A stretch of 52,187 nt of DNA from Deltaproteobacteria bacterium (GTDB taxonomy: Bacteria; Desulfobacterota; Desulfobacteria; Desulfobacterales; B30-G6): contig JAJDNW010000029.1 of NCBI GenBank assembly GCA_022340465.1, positions 1-52,187 of the forward strand. The letters are read 5' to 3'. A model generated the notes under the pieces. It ran no database searches and had not been told where the DNA came from. It saw nothing but the letters and a program-made list of their open reading frames with translations. The position numbers and the translations under genes are program-made. Of the stretch, positions 43,335 to 51,756 are shown one piece after another (position 1 is the stretch's first letter; every line of letters starts with the position of its first letter).

Positions 43335-43363
43335 TTGACTTTCAACCGTAGTATTGTTAAATT
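43335..43363 (+). promoter_or_regulatory. Sigma-70-type promoter of the nuclease gene
   Basis: TTGACT (43335-43340), a 17-nt spacer and TAAATT (43358-43363). The expected transcription start would fall within a few bases of the ATG at 43372, which would make the mRNA nearly leaderless if this promoter and that start are both used. Confidence 0.55.
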
Positions 43364-43371
43364 AGGAAGTT

Positions 43372-45381
43372 ATGGAATCGGGTAACGTCGTCGAATTTAT
43401 AGAAAGCCAGAAAATAATGTGCGCCGTGGTTTTGGAGATAAAAAAGCTCCGCCTGAGGCTGCTCACGGAGACCAACCGTGAGGTGAAAATGCCTGTCAGC
43501 CGCCTTTCGCACAAGTGCGACAGTTATCTGGACCTTTCCATGGGAAGAGATAAGCTGGTTGCATCACTCAAGAAAATTGCCGACCGTCGCTCGGCGCTCA
43601 TCGGCAGCATCGATGTAAAAGAACTCTGGGAAATTTTAAACACGGAACAGGAATGGATCGACCTGCAGACCATGACCGAGTTCTGCTTTTCGGGCAGCCC
43701 TACCCAGGACCACGAGTCTGCCGTCGTCAGGGCTTTCTTCAACGACCGGCACTATTTCAAATTCAAAGGGGACCAGTTCTTTCCTCTCACGGAGGAACAG
43801 GTCTGCAAGCTCGATGCCCGTGAAAAGAAAGAAGCGGAAAGGGCCAGGTTCATAGAGGCAAGCGGCCGATGGGTCAAGCGTCTTCTTGAGGCGGAGGCGC
43901 TTCCAGCGATATCTTCCCTTGATACAGAAAAGGTCCGCTGTGTCGATGTTTTGAAATCGGCTTTTCTTTTTGACAAGGAGAGTGCGCACTACCAGCTCGC
44001 TAAACAGATTCAGGGTGTGGCCGGTATCGAAAGCAGAGACAAGCTGTTCAATCTGCTGGTCAGGTTGGGAGTCTGGGACAGGAATGTCAACCTGGAGTTC
44101 CTCACCAACCATATTACCGAGGATTTCCCGGATGCCGTCAAGGAGCTGGCTGAAAAAAAACTAAAGGAAGCATTCTACTCCAAGCCCAGGCCGACGGGCG
44201 GTAGACAGCGCAAGGATTTGACAGACATTCCCCTCATCACCATCGACGGCCAGGCGACCTTGGACTTCGACGATGCATTGAGCTTGGAGACGATCGACGG
44301 CCATTACCGGCTGGGCATTCACATATCGGATGTGGCGCATTTTATAAAAAAGGACGACGCCATCGACCGTGAAGCGTGCAACCGGGCAAGCTCCATATAC
44401 ACCCCTGATCAAAAAATCCCCATGCTGCCCACTCCGCTGGCAGAGGGCCTCTGCAGTCTGCGGGCGGACGAGATCAGGCCGGCCATCAGCGTTCTCGTCA
44501 AATTGACGCCTTCCGCCGAAATCATGGATTACGACGTGGTGGCGAGCCTGATAAAGGTTAAAAAACAGCTTTCCTACTATGATGCAAACATGTTGGCCGA
44601 AGAGGACAAGGAAATTCAGGCGCTTGTCAATGTCGCCAGCAAATTCAGACAGCGCCGACTCTCCCAGGGGGCGCTCCAGATAACCCTTCCGGAGATAAAC
44701 ATCTGGATAAACGACGAAGGCGAACCAATGCTCAACAGGGTCAACCGGGAGAGCCCTGCCCGGATGCTTGTTTCCGAACTGATGATCATGGCCAACTGGT
44801 TGATGGCCAAGTTTCTGGAAAAAAACGGGGTGCCGGCAGTCTTTCGCTCACAGCCGCCGCCCAGGGAGCGCCTGTACCGAAATAACGAGGGCAGCCTCTA
44901 TCAGAACTGGATGCAGCGAAAACTGTTGAGCCGTTTTTCGCTGGGAACCGCTTCCCAGCACCATTCCGGGTTGGGGCTGGATGCATACGTAACGGCAACA
45001 TCCCCTATCCGCAAATATTTCGACCTGGTAACGCAGCGGCAGATACGGTCCGTTTTGGCAATGGACGACGCCTATCTGCCGCAGGAGATTCAGACGATCA
45101 TCCAAACCGTGGCACAATCCATGGGCGGCGTCTCTAGAATGCAACACAGTCGCAACCGGTATTGGCTGCTTAAGTATCTCGAGAAAAAAACCGGAGAAAA
45201 AACCGAGGCCGTGGTCCTGGGGCGACGAAGAAACAGTTATCTCATCCTGCTGAAGGAATACATGGTCGAGTGCAGCCTGCCCCTTTCGCAAGGCATCGAA
45301 CTGAAGCCCGAAGATCTGGTGCAGGTAACGCTGCAGCACGCCAACGCGAGAAACGATATGCTGTCGGTTTATATTGGATGA
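43372..45381 (+). CDS. RNase II/RNase R family exoribonuclease (RNB domain)
   Basis: A 669-residue 3'-5' exoribonuclease. The N-terminal 220 residues hold OB/cold-shock-like and helical parts that differ from E. coli RNase II and R. The RNB domain starts near residue 275 (DLTDIPLITIDGQATLDFDDALSLE) with the catalytic aspartates. GIHISDVAHFIKKDDAIDREA and TPDQKIPMLPTPLAEGLCSL follow, then TSPIRKYFDLVTQRQI near residue 545. A short S1-like end (VQVTLQHANARNDMLSVYI) finishes the protein. It is smaller than RNase R (about 800) and close to RNase II in size. It is followed by the FecR-domain gene after about 117 nt. Confidence 0.9.
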   Translation: MESGNVVEFIESQKIMCAVVLEIKKLRLRLLTETNREVKMPVSRLSHKCDSYLDLSMGRDKLVASLKKIADRRSALIGSIDVKELWEILNTEQEWIDLQTMTEFCFSGSPTQDHESAVVRAFFNDRHYFKFKGDQFFPLTEEQVCKLDAREKKEAERARFIEASGRWVKRLLEAEALPAISSLDTEKVRCVDVLKSAFLFDKESAHYQLAKQIQGVAGIESRDKLFNLLVRLGVWDRNVNLEFLTNHITEDFPDAVKELAEKKLKEAFYSKPRPTGGRQRKDLTDIPLITIDGQATLDFDDALSLETIDGHYRLGIHISDVAHFIKKDDAIDREACNRASSIYTPDQKIPMLPTPLAEGLCSLRADEIRPAISVLVKLTPSAEIMDYDVVASLIKVKKQLSYYDANMLAEEDKEIQALVNVASKFRQRRLSQGALQITLPEINIWINDEGEPMLNRVNRESPARMLVSELMIMANWLMAKFLEKNGVPAVFRSQPPPRERLYRNNEGSLYQNWMQRKLLSRFSLGTASQHHSGLGLDAYVTATSPIRKYFDLVTQRQIRSVLAMDDAYLPQEIQTIIQTVAQSMGGVSRMQHSRNRYWLLKYLEKKTGEKTEAVVLGRRRNSYLILLKEYMVECSLPLSQGIELKPEDLVQVTLQHANARNDMLSVYIG

Positions 45382-45498
45382 CCTTTATCCCACGGTTGTT
45401 CAGCCACGGGATGAACGGCGAATCACGCTGTCGGCTTTGGCGGGGGCGAACCCCTGCTGCGCATAACATCGTTTCTGAGCGGTGAGGAATGCCGGAAT

Positions 45499-46629
45499 AT
45501 GAAGCACAACCTGATTGTTCATTGTTTGCTCGTTGTTTTTTTCCTTACGCTTTCAACGGCCGTGGCAAGCGAAACCGTGGAACCGGTTGGAAATATCACT
45601 TCCATGAAAGGCCGGTTGCAGGTGAAAAAAAAGGATGGCCGGGTGTGGCTCGATGCCGAACCGGACCAGGGTGTGTTTTATGGCGATGCCATCCGCACCG
45701 GGGATGAAAGTGAAGGCATCGTCACCCTGGTCGACGAAAGCGTTATCAGGGTTCACGCGAACAGCCAGATCATAGTGAACACCATTATCTCACCTCTGGA
45801 AAAGAAAAATTCGATTCTGTTGTTTTTCGGGAGGGTGTGGAATAAAATCAGCAAAAAGGCGCTGCGCAGAAAACTGTTCGAGGTGCAAACGCCGACCGCG
45901 GTTTGTGGGGTGCGCGGCACGGACTTCGAGACGGGGGCCTATGAGGACGGCACGACCCTGGTGCGGGTGAACAGCGGCGAGGTGAGCGTCGGCAATGAAG
46001 CCCACCGTACCATGGTGGGCGCAAACCAGGGAACCCGCCTTTCCTACGAAGACCGCGAGATCAGAATCGAAACAGGCTTCCAGCCGGACTGGGAGGCGAG
46101 CAGCGCAGCGGGCCGCAAAAACCTCTTTGCCGATGGTGAAAAATATGGCACATATGTCAACTCTGAAATTTACAGGCAGCGGGATTACCTGAAAAGCCTG
46201 GTGGCTCGGGTTGCGGACTTGTCGGAAGAAAAAAAACGTGTCAAGACTGCCGCCGAAACCGCTCGGAGAAAAGGCGACGATGCCGCCTACACAGCCCGGG
46301 AGAGGGAGCTCGAACAAATCAATCGGGAATTGGGCGACCTCAACAAAAAAATTGCCTACACCGGCGGAAGGCTCGAGTGCCAGTTCGGTCTGTTTTCCCA
46401 CTACGGCTACCTGGCAAAGGACCCGGAGCTTTCCCGCTACTTCAACGGAAAGGAATTCATCCTCAAACAATTGGACAATATCGAGATGATTCAGGCTGAG
46501 TTCGATGCCATGATCGAAGAGGGGATGAAGATGTCCATGGAGGACATGGAAGACTTGATGGATGAGATGCGACAGAAGGTTCGGGATCATAAAACCAGCA
46601 AAAAAGATGATCTCTTCAACCAACTGTAA
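45499..46629 (+). CDS. Secreted FecR-domain protein with coiled coil
   Basis: A 376-residue exported protein. The signal peptide spans about 1-25 (MKHNLIVHCLLVVFFLTLSTAVASE). A FecR domain spans about 30-165 (GRLQVKKKDGRVWLDAEPDQGVFYGDAIRTG; EVQTPTAVCGVRGTDFETG). A charged helical region follows at about 225-290 (LSEEKKRVKTAAETARRKGDDAAYTARERELEQINRELGDLNKKI) and a methionine-rich acidic tail ends the protein. Sigma-regulating FecR proteins are membrane-anchored next to a FecI sigma gene; neither is seen here. It is more likely a periplasmic or surface protein binding polysaccharide or peptidoglycan. GAGGAA lies upstream. Confidence 0.85.
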   Translation: MKHNLIVHCLLVVFFLTLSTAVASETVEPVGNITSMKGRLQVKKKDGRVWLDAEPDQGVFYGDAIRTGDESEGIVTLVDESVIRVHANSQIIVNTIISPLEKKNSILLFFGRVWNKISKKALRRKLFEVQTPTAVCGVRGTDFETGAYEDGTTLVRVNSGEVSVGNEAHRTMVGANQGTRLSYEDREIRIETGFQPDWEASSAAGRKNLFADGEKYGTYVNSEIYRQRDYLKSLVARVADLSEEKKRVKTAAETARRKGDDAAYTARERELEQINRELGDLNKKIAYTGGRLECQFGLFSHYGYLAKDPELSRYFNGKEFILKQLDNIEMIQAEFDAMIEEGMKMSMEDMEDLMDEMRQKVRDHKTSKKDDLFNQL

Positions 46630-46668
46630 CATCGCTGGAAGCGATGTTATTAAACGCGGCTGCGCCGC
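46627..46668 (+). terminator. Stop-codon hairpin and GCGGC hairpin after the FecR gene
   Basis: TAACATCGCT-GGA-AGCGATGTTA (46627-46649) is a perfect 10-bp stem whose first base is the stop codon. GCGGC-TGC-GCCGC follows at 46656-46668, then an A-rich run. A copy of the CTTCGCTCTTTGAG module lies inverted at about 46751-46780. Confidence 0.6.
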
Positions 46669-46787
46669 TGGAAAAAACACTTCTTTAATAAAACCTAGAT
46701 CGAGCGATTTTCGGGTTTGCCGCGGGTGCGGTGAACCCCTAAAATCCCGACTTGTCCGGCGAAGCTCAAAGAGCGAAGACTGAAGGT

Positions 46788-46862
46788 TTTCAAATTTTAA
46801 GAACTCAAATAGATTTTATCCTTTGAAAATATGATCATTTTTATCATTCTTAAAATTTGAAA
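46788..46862. repeat. 16-bp perfect inverted repeat upstream of TetR gene
   Basis: TTTCAAATTTTAAGAA (46788-46803) and TTCTTAAAATTTGAAA (46847-46862) are exact inverses with a 43-nt AT-rich loop holding ATGATCAT. It ends 35 nt before the TetR start and may be a regulatory target or a terminator-like cruciform. Confidence 0.5.
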
Positions 46863-46897
46863 CGCTCAACTTAGGTAAAATGTAGGATAGCAACATT

Positions 46898-47533
46898 ATG
46901 GGCATCCAGGAAAGAAAAGAGCGTGAAAGGGAAAGGCGGCGTCAGCAGATCATCGTTGCCGCCAAAAGGGTTTTTACGGAAAGAGGCTTCAACAGAGCCA
47001 CAATGGAAGACATTGCCAAGGAGGCGGAGCTCAGCCCCGGAACGCTCTATTTGTATTTCAAAAACAAGGAAGAGCTTTACGCCTCGCTGTCCCTGCGCAT
47101 TCTCCAGTATCTGGGCATAAGGATCGACCATGTGGAAAATGAAGGGGATTCGGATCCGTTGGCCAAGCTGGACAAACTCATCGAGGCCATGTACGACGTG
47201 TACGATTTCGACCCCATGATGATCATCAGCATGTTTCATCTGCAGTCGAGCGAGACCCTGAAAAACCTGTCGCCTCGATTGAAGGCGGAGATCAATAGCC
47301 TGTCGAAAAAATCGATCGCCTCCATTGCAGATATTTTCGAGGAGGGCATCGAAAAAGGCGTGGTCGTCGATCGGCACCCGATGGCGCTGGCCGATACGTT
47401 CTGGTCGCTGTTTTCAGGGATCATCCTGTGGGAGTCGAGTAAAAAAATCATCGACGGCAGGAAGGACTACCTAAAAGAAACCCTGAAGACCGCGTTTGGC
47501 ATATTCCGCCAAGGTATCATCGTAGCTGATTGA
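46898..47533 (+). CDS. TetR/AcrR family transcriptional regulator
   Basis: A 211-residue TetR protein with a strongly basic start (QERKERERERRRQQIIVAAKRVF). The HTH is at residues 16-60 (TERGFNRATMEDIAKEAELSPGTLYLYFKNKEELYA). The C-terminal ligand domain is helical. It precedes the TRAP transporter genes by 444 nt on the same strand and may control them; this rests on position only. A possible ribosome binding site TAGGATAG lies upstream. The ligand is unknown. Confidence 0.9.
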   Translation: MGIQERKERERERRRQQIIVAAKRVFTERGFNRATMEDIAKEAELSPGTLYLYFKNKEELYASLSLRILQYLGIRIDHVENEGDSDPLAKLDKLIEAMYDVYDFDPMMIISMFHLQSSETLKNLSPRLKAEINSLSKKSIASIADIFEEGIEKGVVVDRHPMALADTFWSLFSGIILWESSKKIIDGRKDYLKETLKTAFGIFRQGIIVAD

Positions 47534-47748
47534 AGCAAGCCCCTCTTCAAGGGTAGTGCCTTCACTCGGATGGGCAATGCGGCTACGCCCGTTCCCGCCC
47601 GGTTTTCGTTACACCCACCTGAATCGCGATGGCGGCCGCATTTCCTGCCGTTTGCTGCAGGGAATGTTCAAGATAGACGTTTTATCGAGGACGATTGTCA
47701 AAAGCCTGTTTCGTTGGCAATTGGCCGGGGGCAATTGGTGTTTTCCGC

Positions 47749-47777
47749 TTGACTCTACAATGCGTTTTCCTTATAGT
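47749..47777 (+). promoter_or_regulatory. Strong sigma-70-type promoter of the TRAP operon
   Basis: TTGACT (47749-47754), a 17-nt spacer, then TATAGT (47772-47777). Just upstream GGCAATTGG occurs twice in direct repeat (about 47716 and 47730), a possible regulator site. Downstream, AGCC-GTTCTA-AAAA-TAGGAC...GGCT at about 47819-47850 forms a 5'-UTR hairpin. No gene was found in the 444-nt gap. Confidence 0.65.
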
Positions 47778-47977
47778 GCTGCTTTATAAAAATACCAAAA
47801 AATTCAGACGCTATTAGAAGCCGTTCTAAAAATAGGACGTTGGCTCAAAGTCAAGGCGGCTTTTAGTTATAACCCGCAGGAATAGGTGGCGTATGTTGAG
47901 ACCTGGAAGTGAAAACCGACACAGAGACTGGGCCAAAAGATATTGTTGAGATCGTTTCTATTTACCGGAAGGCTCTA

Positions 47978-48505
47978 ATGAAGTTTTTAACGGCTGTAGC
48001 CAAATGGATCGACACCCTGAACGAATGGGTGGGCCGCGGGGTGGCCTGGATTACCCTGGGCCTCGTGCTGGTGGTTTTCGCCGATGTGGTTATGCGCTAC
48101 CTGTTCAACACCAGTTTCGTTTTCACCCAGGAACTGGAATGGCACCTGTTTGCATTCATTTTTCTGATCGGGGGCGGTTACACCCTTCTGCACGACGGGC
48201 ACGTCCGCGTGGATATTATCTACCAACGCTTGGGTTTCAAGGGCAAGGCCTGGGTGAACCTGATCGGTGTCATTCTGTTTCTGATACCCGGTTGCGCCAT
48301 GATTATCACAACGTCCTTCAAATTTGCGTATACATCGTTTTCCATTATGGAAGGGTCGCCGGACCCCGGGGGCATCCCGTTCCGCTTCGTTCTCAAGGGG
48401 TGTATCACCGTCGGGTTCATCCTGCTGCTCTTGCAGGGGATTTCACTGGGGCTTCACAGTCTGCTGCAAATACTGAACGTTGAGAAGCCAGAGGAGGCGG
48501 CCTGA
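47978..48505 (+). CDS. TRAP transporter small permease (DctQ)
   Basis: A 175-residue inner-membrane protein with four predicted helices, the small subunit of a TRAP uptake system. VMRYLFNTSFVFTQELEWHLFAFIFLIGGGYTLLHDGHVRVDI is the family core. ATG 47978 is chosen because GGAAGG lies just upstream; the in-frame GTG at 47909 would add 23 polar residues without a good site. It overlaps dctM by 1 nt. Confidence 0.92.
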   Translation: MKFLTAVAKWIDTLNEWVGRGVAWITLGLVLVVFADVVMRYLFNTSFVFTQELEWHLFAFIFLIGGGYTLLHDGHVRVDIIYQRLGFKGKAWVNLIGVILFLIPGCAMIITTSFKFAYTSFSIMEGSPDPGGIPFRFVLKGCITVGFILLLLQGISLGLHSLLQILNVEKPEEAA

Positions 48506-49830
48506 TGGACTATTTAGCCGCCTGGATGTTTCTGGCACTGACAATTCTGCTTCTGGCCGGTTTCCCGGTGACCTTTACACTGCTGGGAACGGCACTGACA
48601 TTTGGAATGATCGGTTTTGGCTGGGATTTTTTCAACCTGCTGCCGCTGCGTATCTGGGGCCGCATGCAGAACGTGACCCTGGCGGCCGTGCCGCTGTTCG
48701 TGTTCATGGGGGTCATGCTGGAGCGTTCCGGCCTGGCTGAAGACCTGCTGGACACCATGGGACTCCTTTTCGGTCGTCTCCGGGGCGGGCTGGCCGTATC
48801 GGTTGTCGTGGTGGGTGCTCTTCTGGGAGCCTCGACCGGTATCGTGGGCGCCACCGTCGTCACCATGGGGCTTTTGGCCGTGCCTACCATGCTGAAACGG
48901 GGCTATCAGAAAGAGCTGGCCACCGGAACGGTGTCGGCCTCGGGTACACTGGGGCAGATCATTCCCCCCAGCATCGTGCTGGTGCTCATCGGGGACATCG
49001 TGGGCGTGTCCGTGGGCGATCTTTTTATCGGTGCGGTGCTACCCGGTCTGCTGCTGGTGGGGCTATTCATCGTTTATATTTTAATCGCCGCCTTTTTGCG
49101 CCCGGGTGTGGCGCCGGCCATTTCAAAAGAGGAGCTGGCCCAGATATCACCCGCTCAGATGGTGAAACGGGTGGGAAAGGCCCTGTTTCCGCCCCTTTTT
49201 CTTATGGTTGCCGTTCTGGGTTCCATTTTCAAGGGCATTGCTTCTCCAACCGAGGCCGCCGCTGTCGGGGCCGTTGGGGCGACTTTGCTGACCATACTCA
49301 ACCGAAAGTTTAACATGGCTATTCTCAGGGAAGTCATGAAATCCACCACCATGCTGACCTGCATGGTCTTCATCATTTTGTGCGGTGCAGCCGCATTCGG
49401 CCTGGTGTTCCGGGGGCTGGGGGGAGACACCATTGTCAGGAATTTCTTGAGCGGGATTGCGCACCAGTACAGCCATGGCGCTGTTCTGGCCATTGTGATG
49501 ACCCTGATCTTTTTTGTCGGTTTTTTTCTTGATTTCATCGAGATTACCTTTATTCACGTGCCGGTTCTGGCGCCCATCATGATCGATTTCGGCTACGACC
49601 CGGTTTGGTTCTGCATTCTTTTGGCGGTAAACCTGCAGACGTCCTTTTTGACACCGCCGTTCGGTTTTTCGCTGTTCTACCTCAAGGCGGTCACGCCGCC
49701 CGAGGTGACAACCGGCCACATCTACCGGGGGATTATCCCCTTTGTTCTGGTCCAGATTATCGGTTTGGCCATTGTTGTGTTCTTTCCCAAACTGGCCACC
49801 TGGCTGCCCAGGGTGGTTTACGGCCCTTGA
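48505..49830 (+). CDS. TRAP transporter large permease (DctM)
   Basis: A 441-residue membrane protein with about 12-13 helices and re-entrant loops, the ion-coupled channel subunit. Conserved stretches include VPLFVFMGVMLERSGLAEDLLDTM, GASTGIVGATVVTMGLLAVPTMLKRGYQKELATGTVSASGTLGQIIPPSIVL and LQTSFLTPPFGFSLFYLKAV. The operon order Q-M-P is normal for the family. It uses an electrochemical sodium or proton gradient to drive uptake. Confidence 0.95.
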   Translation: MDYLAAWMFLALTILLLAGFPVTFTLLGTALTFGMIGFGWDFFNLLPLRIWGRMQNVTLAAVPLFVFMGVMLERSGLAEDLLDTMGLLFGRLRGGLAVSVVVVGALLGASTGIVGATVVTMGLLAVPTMLKRGYQKELATGTVSASGTLGQIIPPSIVLVLIGDIVGVSVGDLFIGAVLPGLLLVGLFIVYILIAAFLRPGVAPAISKEELAQISPAQMVKRVGKALFPPLFLMVAVLGSIFKGIASPTEAAAVGAVGATLLTILNRKFNMAILREVMKSTTMLTCMVFIILCGAAAFGLVFRGLGGDTIVRNFLSGIAHQYSHGAVLAIVMTLIFFVGFFLDFIEITFIHVPVLAPIMIDFGYDPVWFCILLAVNLQTSFLTPPFGFSLFYLKAVTPPEVTTGHIYRGIIPFVLVQIIGLAIVVFFPKLATWLPRVVYGP

Positions 49831-49966
49831 CGTTGGCGGGTATATGGGATTAGATTGATTCTTAATGTGATTGAGGGCCTGGGTTTTCAGGACAGGGCCT
49901 GGTCTATGCGGTTCCGTTTTCGACTGTACCGCTTACCCAATATTATATTCATTCAAGGAGGTATCT

Positions 49967-51067
49967 ATGAAACGACGTGATTTCCTGAAAAAGGCGGGTT
50001 TGGGGGCGGCGGCTGTAGCGGCGACGACCGTGAATGCACCGGCGGTCCTGGCAAAAAAGACCTATCGCTGGAAAATGGTCACCACCTGGCCTCCCAAGCT
50101 GCCCATCCTTCAGACCGGCTGCGAAAGACTGGCTCAAAGAATCGGGGAGCTTTCCGACGGCAGGATCCAGATCCAGGTGTTTGCCGGTGGCGAACTGGTG
50201 CCGCCCCTGGAGAGCTTTCAGGCCGTGTCCGACGGCACGGTTGAAGTGGGCTCCGGGGCCTCTTATTACTGGGCCGGAAAAGAGCCGGCCTGCCAGTGGT
50301 TTGCCGCGGTGCCCTTCGGCATGAATGCCCAGGGCATGTCCGCCTGGTTTCACGGTGGCGGCGGACTCAAACTGTGGGAAGAGGTCTATGCGCCCTACAA
50401 TTTGGTTCCACGTCCGGGCGGGTCCACCGGCGTGCAGATGGGCGGTTGGTTCAACAAGAAAATCAACAGTATAGACGACTACAAGGGTCTCAAAATGAGA
50501 ATTCCCGGTCTGGGTGGCAAGGTCGTTGCCAAGGCCGGCGGGACGGTGGTGCTGCTGCCCGGCGGTGAAATTTTCACCTCCCTGGAGCGCGGTGTCATCG
50601 ACGCCACCGAGTGGGTGGGGCCCCTGCATGACTTGCGGATGGGGTTCTGGGAGGCCGCAAAATATTATTATTATCCCGGTTGGCATGAACCCGGAACCTA
50701 TCTAGAGTACTTTTTCAACAAAAAGATCTTTGATTCATTACCGGTCGACTTGAAACATATCATCAACGCCGCCTGCATGGAAAACGAGCATTGGGTACTG
50801 GCCCAGTTCGATGCCCAGAACGGTGCGGCCCTTCAGACGCTGATCAATGAAAAAAAGGTTCAGGTGCTGCAGTTCCCGAAAAACGTGATGGATGCCTTGA
50901 AAAAACTTGCAAAAGAGGTTGTCGAAGAGGAAGCTGCCAAAACGCCGGCAGCCACAAAGGTAAACGAAGCCTTCAAGAAATTCCAGAAGCAAGTCGGCAC
51001 ATGGGCCACCGTTTCGGAAATGTCGTATTACAACACGATACAGCCGGATTTTCCGCTGAAGGCCTGA
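49967..51067 (+). CDS. TRAP transporter substrate-binding protein, TakP-like (2-oxoacid type)
   Basis: A 366-residue periplasmic DctP-family receptor. The leader MKRRDFLKKAGLGAAAVAATTVNAPAVLAKK is a Tat signal (RRDF). The mature protein shows the TakP pattern: GLKMRIPGLGGKVVAKAGG, LPGGEIFTSLERGVIDATEWVGP and YYYYPGWHEPGTYLEYFFNKK. TakP of Rhodobacter sphaeroides binds pyruvate and other 2-oxoacids, and related proteins bind lactate. A 2-oxo or 2-hydroxy acid is a reasonable guess for a sulfate reducer. ATG 49967 has AAGGAGG just upstream; the longer frame from 49871 would break the signal. Tat export suggests folding before export. Confidence 0.93.
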   Translation: MKRRDFLKKAGLGAAAVAATTVNAPAVLAKKTYRWKMVTTWPPKLPILQTGCERLAQRIGELSDGRIQIQVFAGGELVPPLESFQAVSDGTVEVGSGASYYWAGKEPACQWFAAVPFGMNAQGMSAWFHGGGGLKLWEEVYAPYNLVPRPGGSTGVQMGGWFNKKINSIDDYKGLKMRIPGLGGKVVAKAGGTVVLLPGGEIFTSLERGVIDATEWVGPLHDLRMGFWEAAKYYYYPGWHEPGTYLEYFFNKKIFDSLPVDLKHIINAACMENEHWVLAQFDAQNGAALQTLINEKKVQVLQFPKNVMDALKKLAKEVVEEEAAKTPAATKVNEAFKKFQKQVGTWATVSEMSYYNTIQPDFPLKA

Positions 51068-51095
51068 TCCGCATGCATTAGAACCATCGGACCGT

Positions 51096-51130
51096 AAAAC
51101 GGCCGGCCCGAATTTCAGGCCGGCCGTTTT
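51096..51130. terminator. Bidirectional Rho-independent terminator
   Basis: AAAACGGCCGGCC (51096-51108), a 9-nt loop and GGCCGGCCGTTTT (51118-51130) form a perfect 13-bp stem with T-runs on both strands. It lies between the convergent TRAP receptor and cytochrome c3 genes and serves both. Confidence 0.88.
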
Positions 51131-51181
51131 CATTGGTTTTATATGGAAGACCAGCAGATGGCTGAAGCGTCCCTGTCTGCG

Positions 51182-51646
51182 TTATTCTTTTGGATGGCAT
51201 CCGATGCAACCGGTGGGTCCGCTGGGCTGAAGCGGTTCTCTCAGGGTTGCCATGGATTTTTCGAGCTCTCTGTTGTGGGCTTTGATCTCCTTGTGACAGC
51301 CGATGCAGGTGCCGTGAAAAGCCGATTTATAGTAGCGCACAGCCTCCCCGGATTTGAGGCCCCCTTCAGGCACCGCCGTCAGATCGTGACAGCCGGCAGT
51401 AGTACAGGACAGGATTGCCGATTCCGCATCCCAGGTGTGGTGGCATCTCTTGCAGTTGAAGTCGAAATGAACAGAATGCGGGAATTCGACCTCGGAACGC
51501 TGGGTTTCCGCTCCCTCCGGTGCTTCCAGGCTAATGGATCCCATGGGAATACACATCGTGTCTTCAGCCTCATCGGCGGTAACCCAACCAATGCCGACAA
51601 TCATCACCACTGCTACAACTAGCGCCAAGGTCTGTATTTTATGCAT
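51182..51646 (-). CDS. Tetrahaem cytochrome c3 family protein
   Basis: A 154-residue periplasmic cytochrome with a Sec signal (residues 1-24, ending VTA). Four haem sites are visible: CKRCH (65-69), CTTAGCH (81-87, the CxxxxCH form found in c3), CIGCH (114-118) and CIGCH (147-151). Several further histidines (for example PHSVHF) can act as sixth ligands, as expected for bis-His c3 haems. Such cytochromes shuttle electrons between periplasmic hydrogenase or formate dehydrogenase and membrane complexes in sulfate reducers. GGGGGAGAAGG lies before the ATG. It is a single-gene unit. Confidence 0.92.
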   Translation of the reverse strand: MHKIQTLALVVAVVMIVGIGWVTADEAEDTMCIPMGSISLEAPEGAETQRSEVEFPHSVHFDFNCKRCHHTWDAESAILSCTTAGCHDLTAVPEGGLKSGEAVRYYKSAFHGTCIGCHKEIKAHNRELEKSMATLREPLQPSGPTGCIGCHPKE

Positions 51647-51691
51647 CCTTCTCCCCCATTTGACGAATATTTCTCCTCCGATTTAGAAGCC

Positions 51692-51700
51692 TGATATAAT
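51692..51700 (+). promoter_or_regulatory. Extended -10 promoter upstream of the aminotransferase
   Basis: TGATATAAT is a perfect TATAAT with the TGn extension; the -35 region is weak. It would start transcription near 51707, about 50 nt before the small upstream frame. Confidence 0.4.
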
Positions 51701-51756
51701 ATTTCTTTTAAAAACTTTCAATAAAATTTTTCACACATTTCTTTTGGGGAGCGGTT

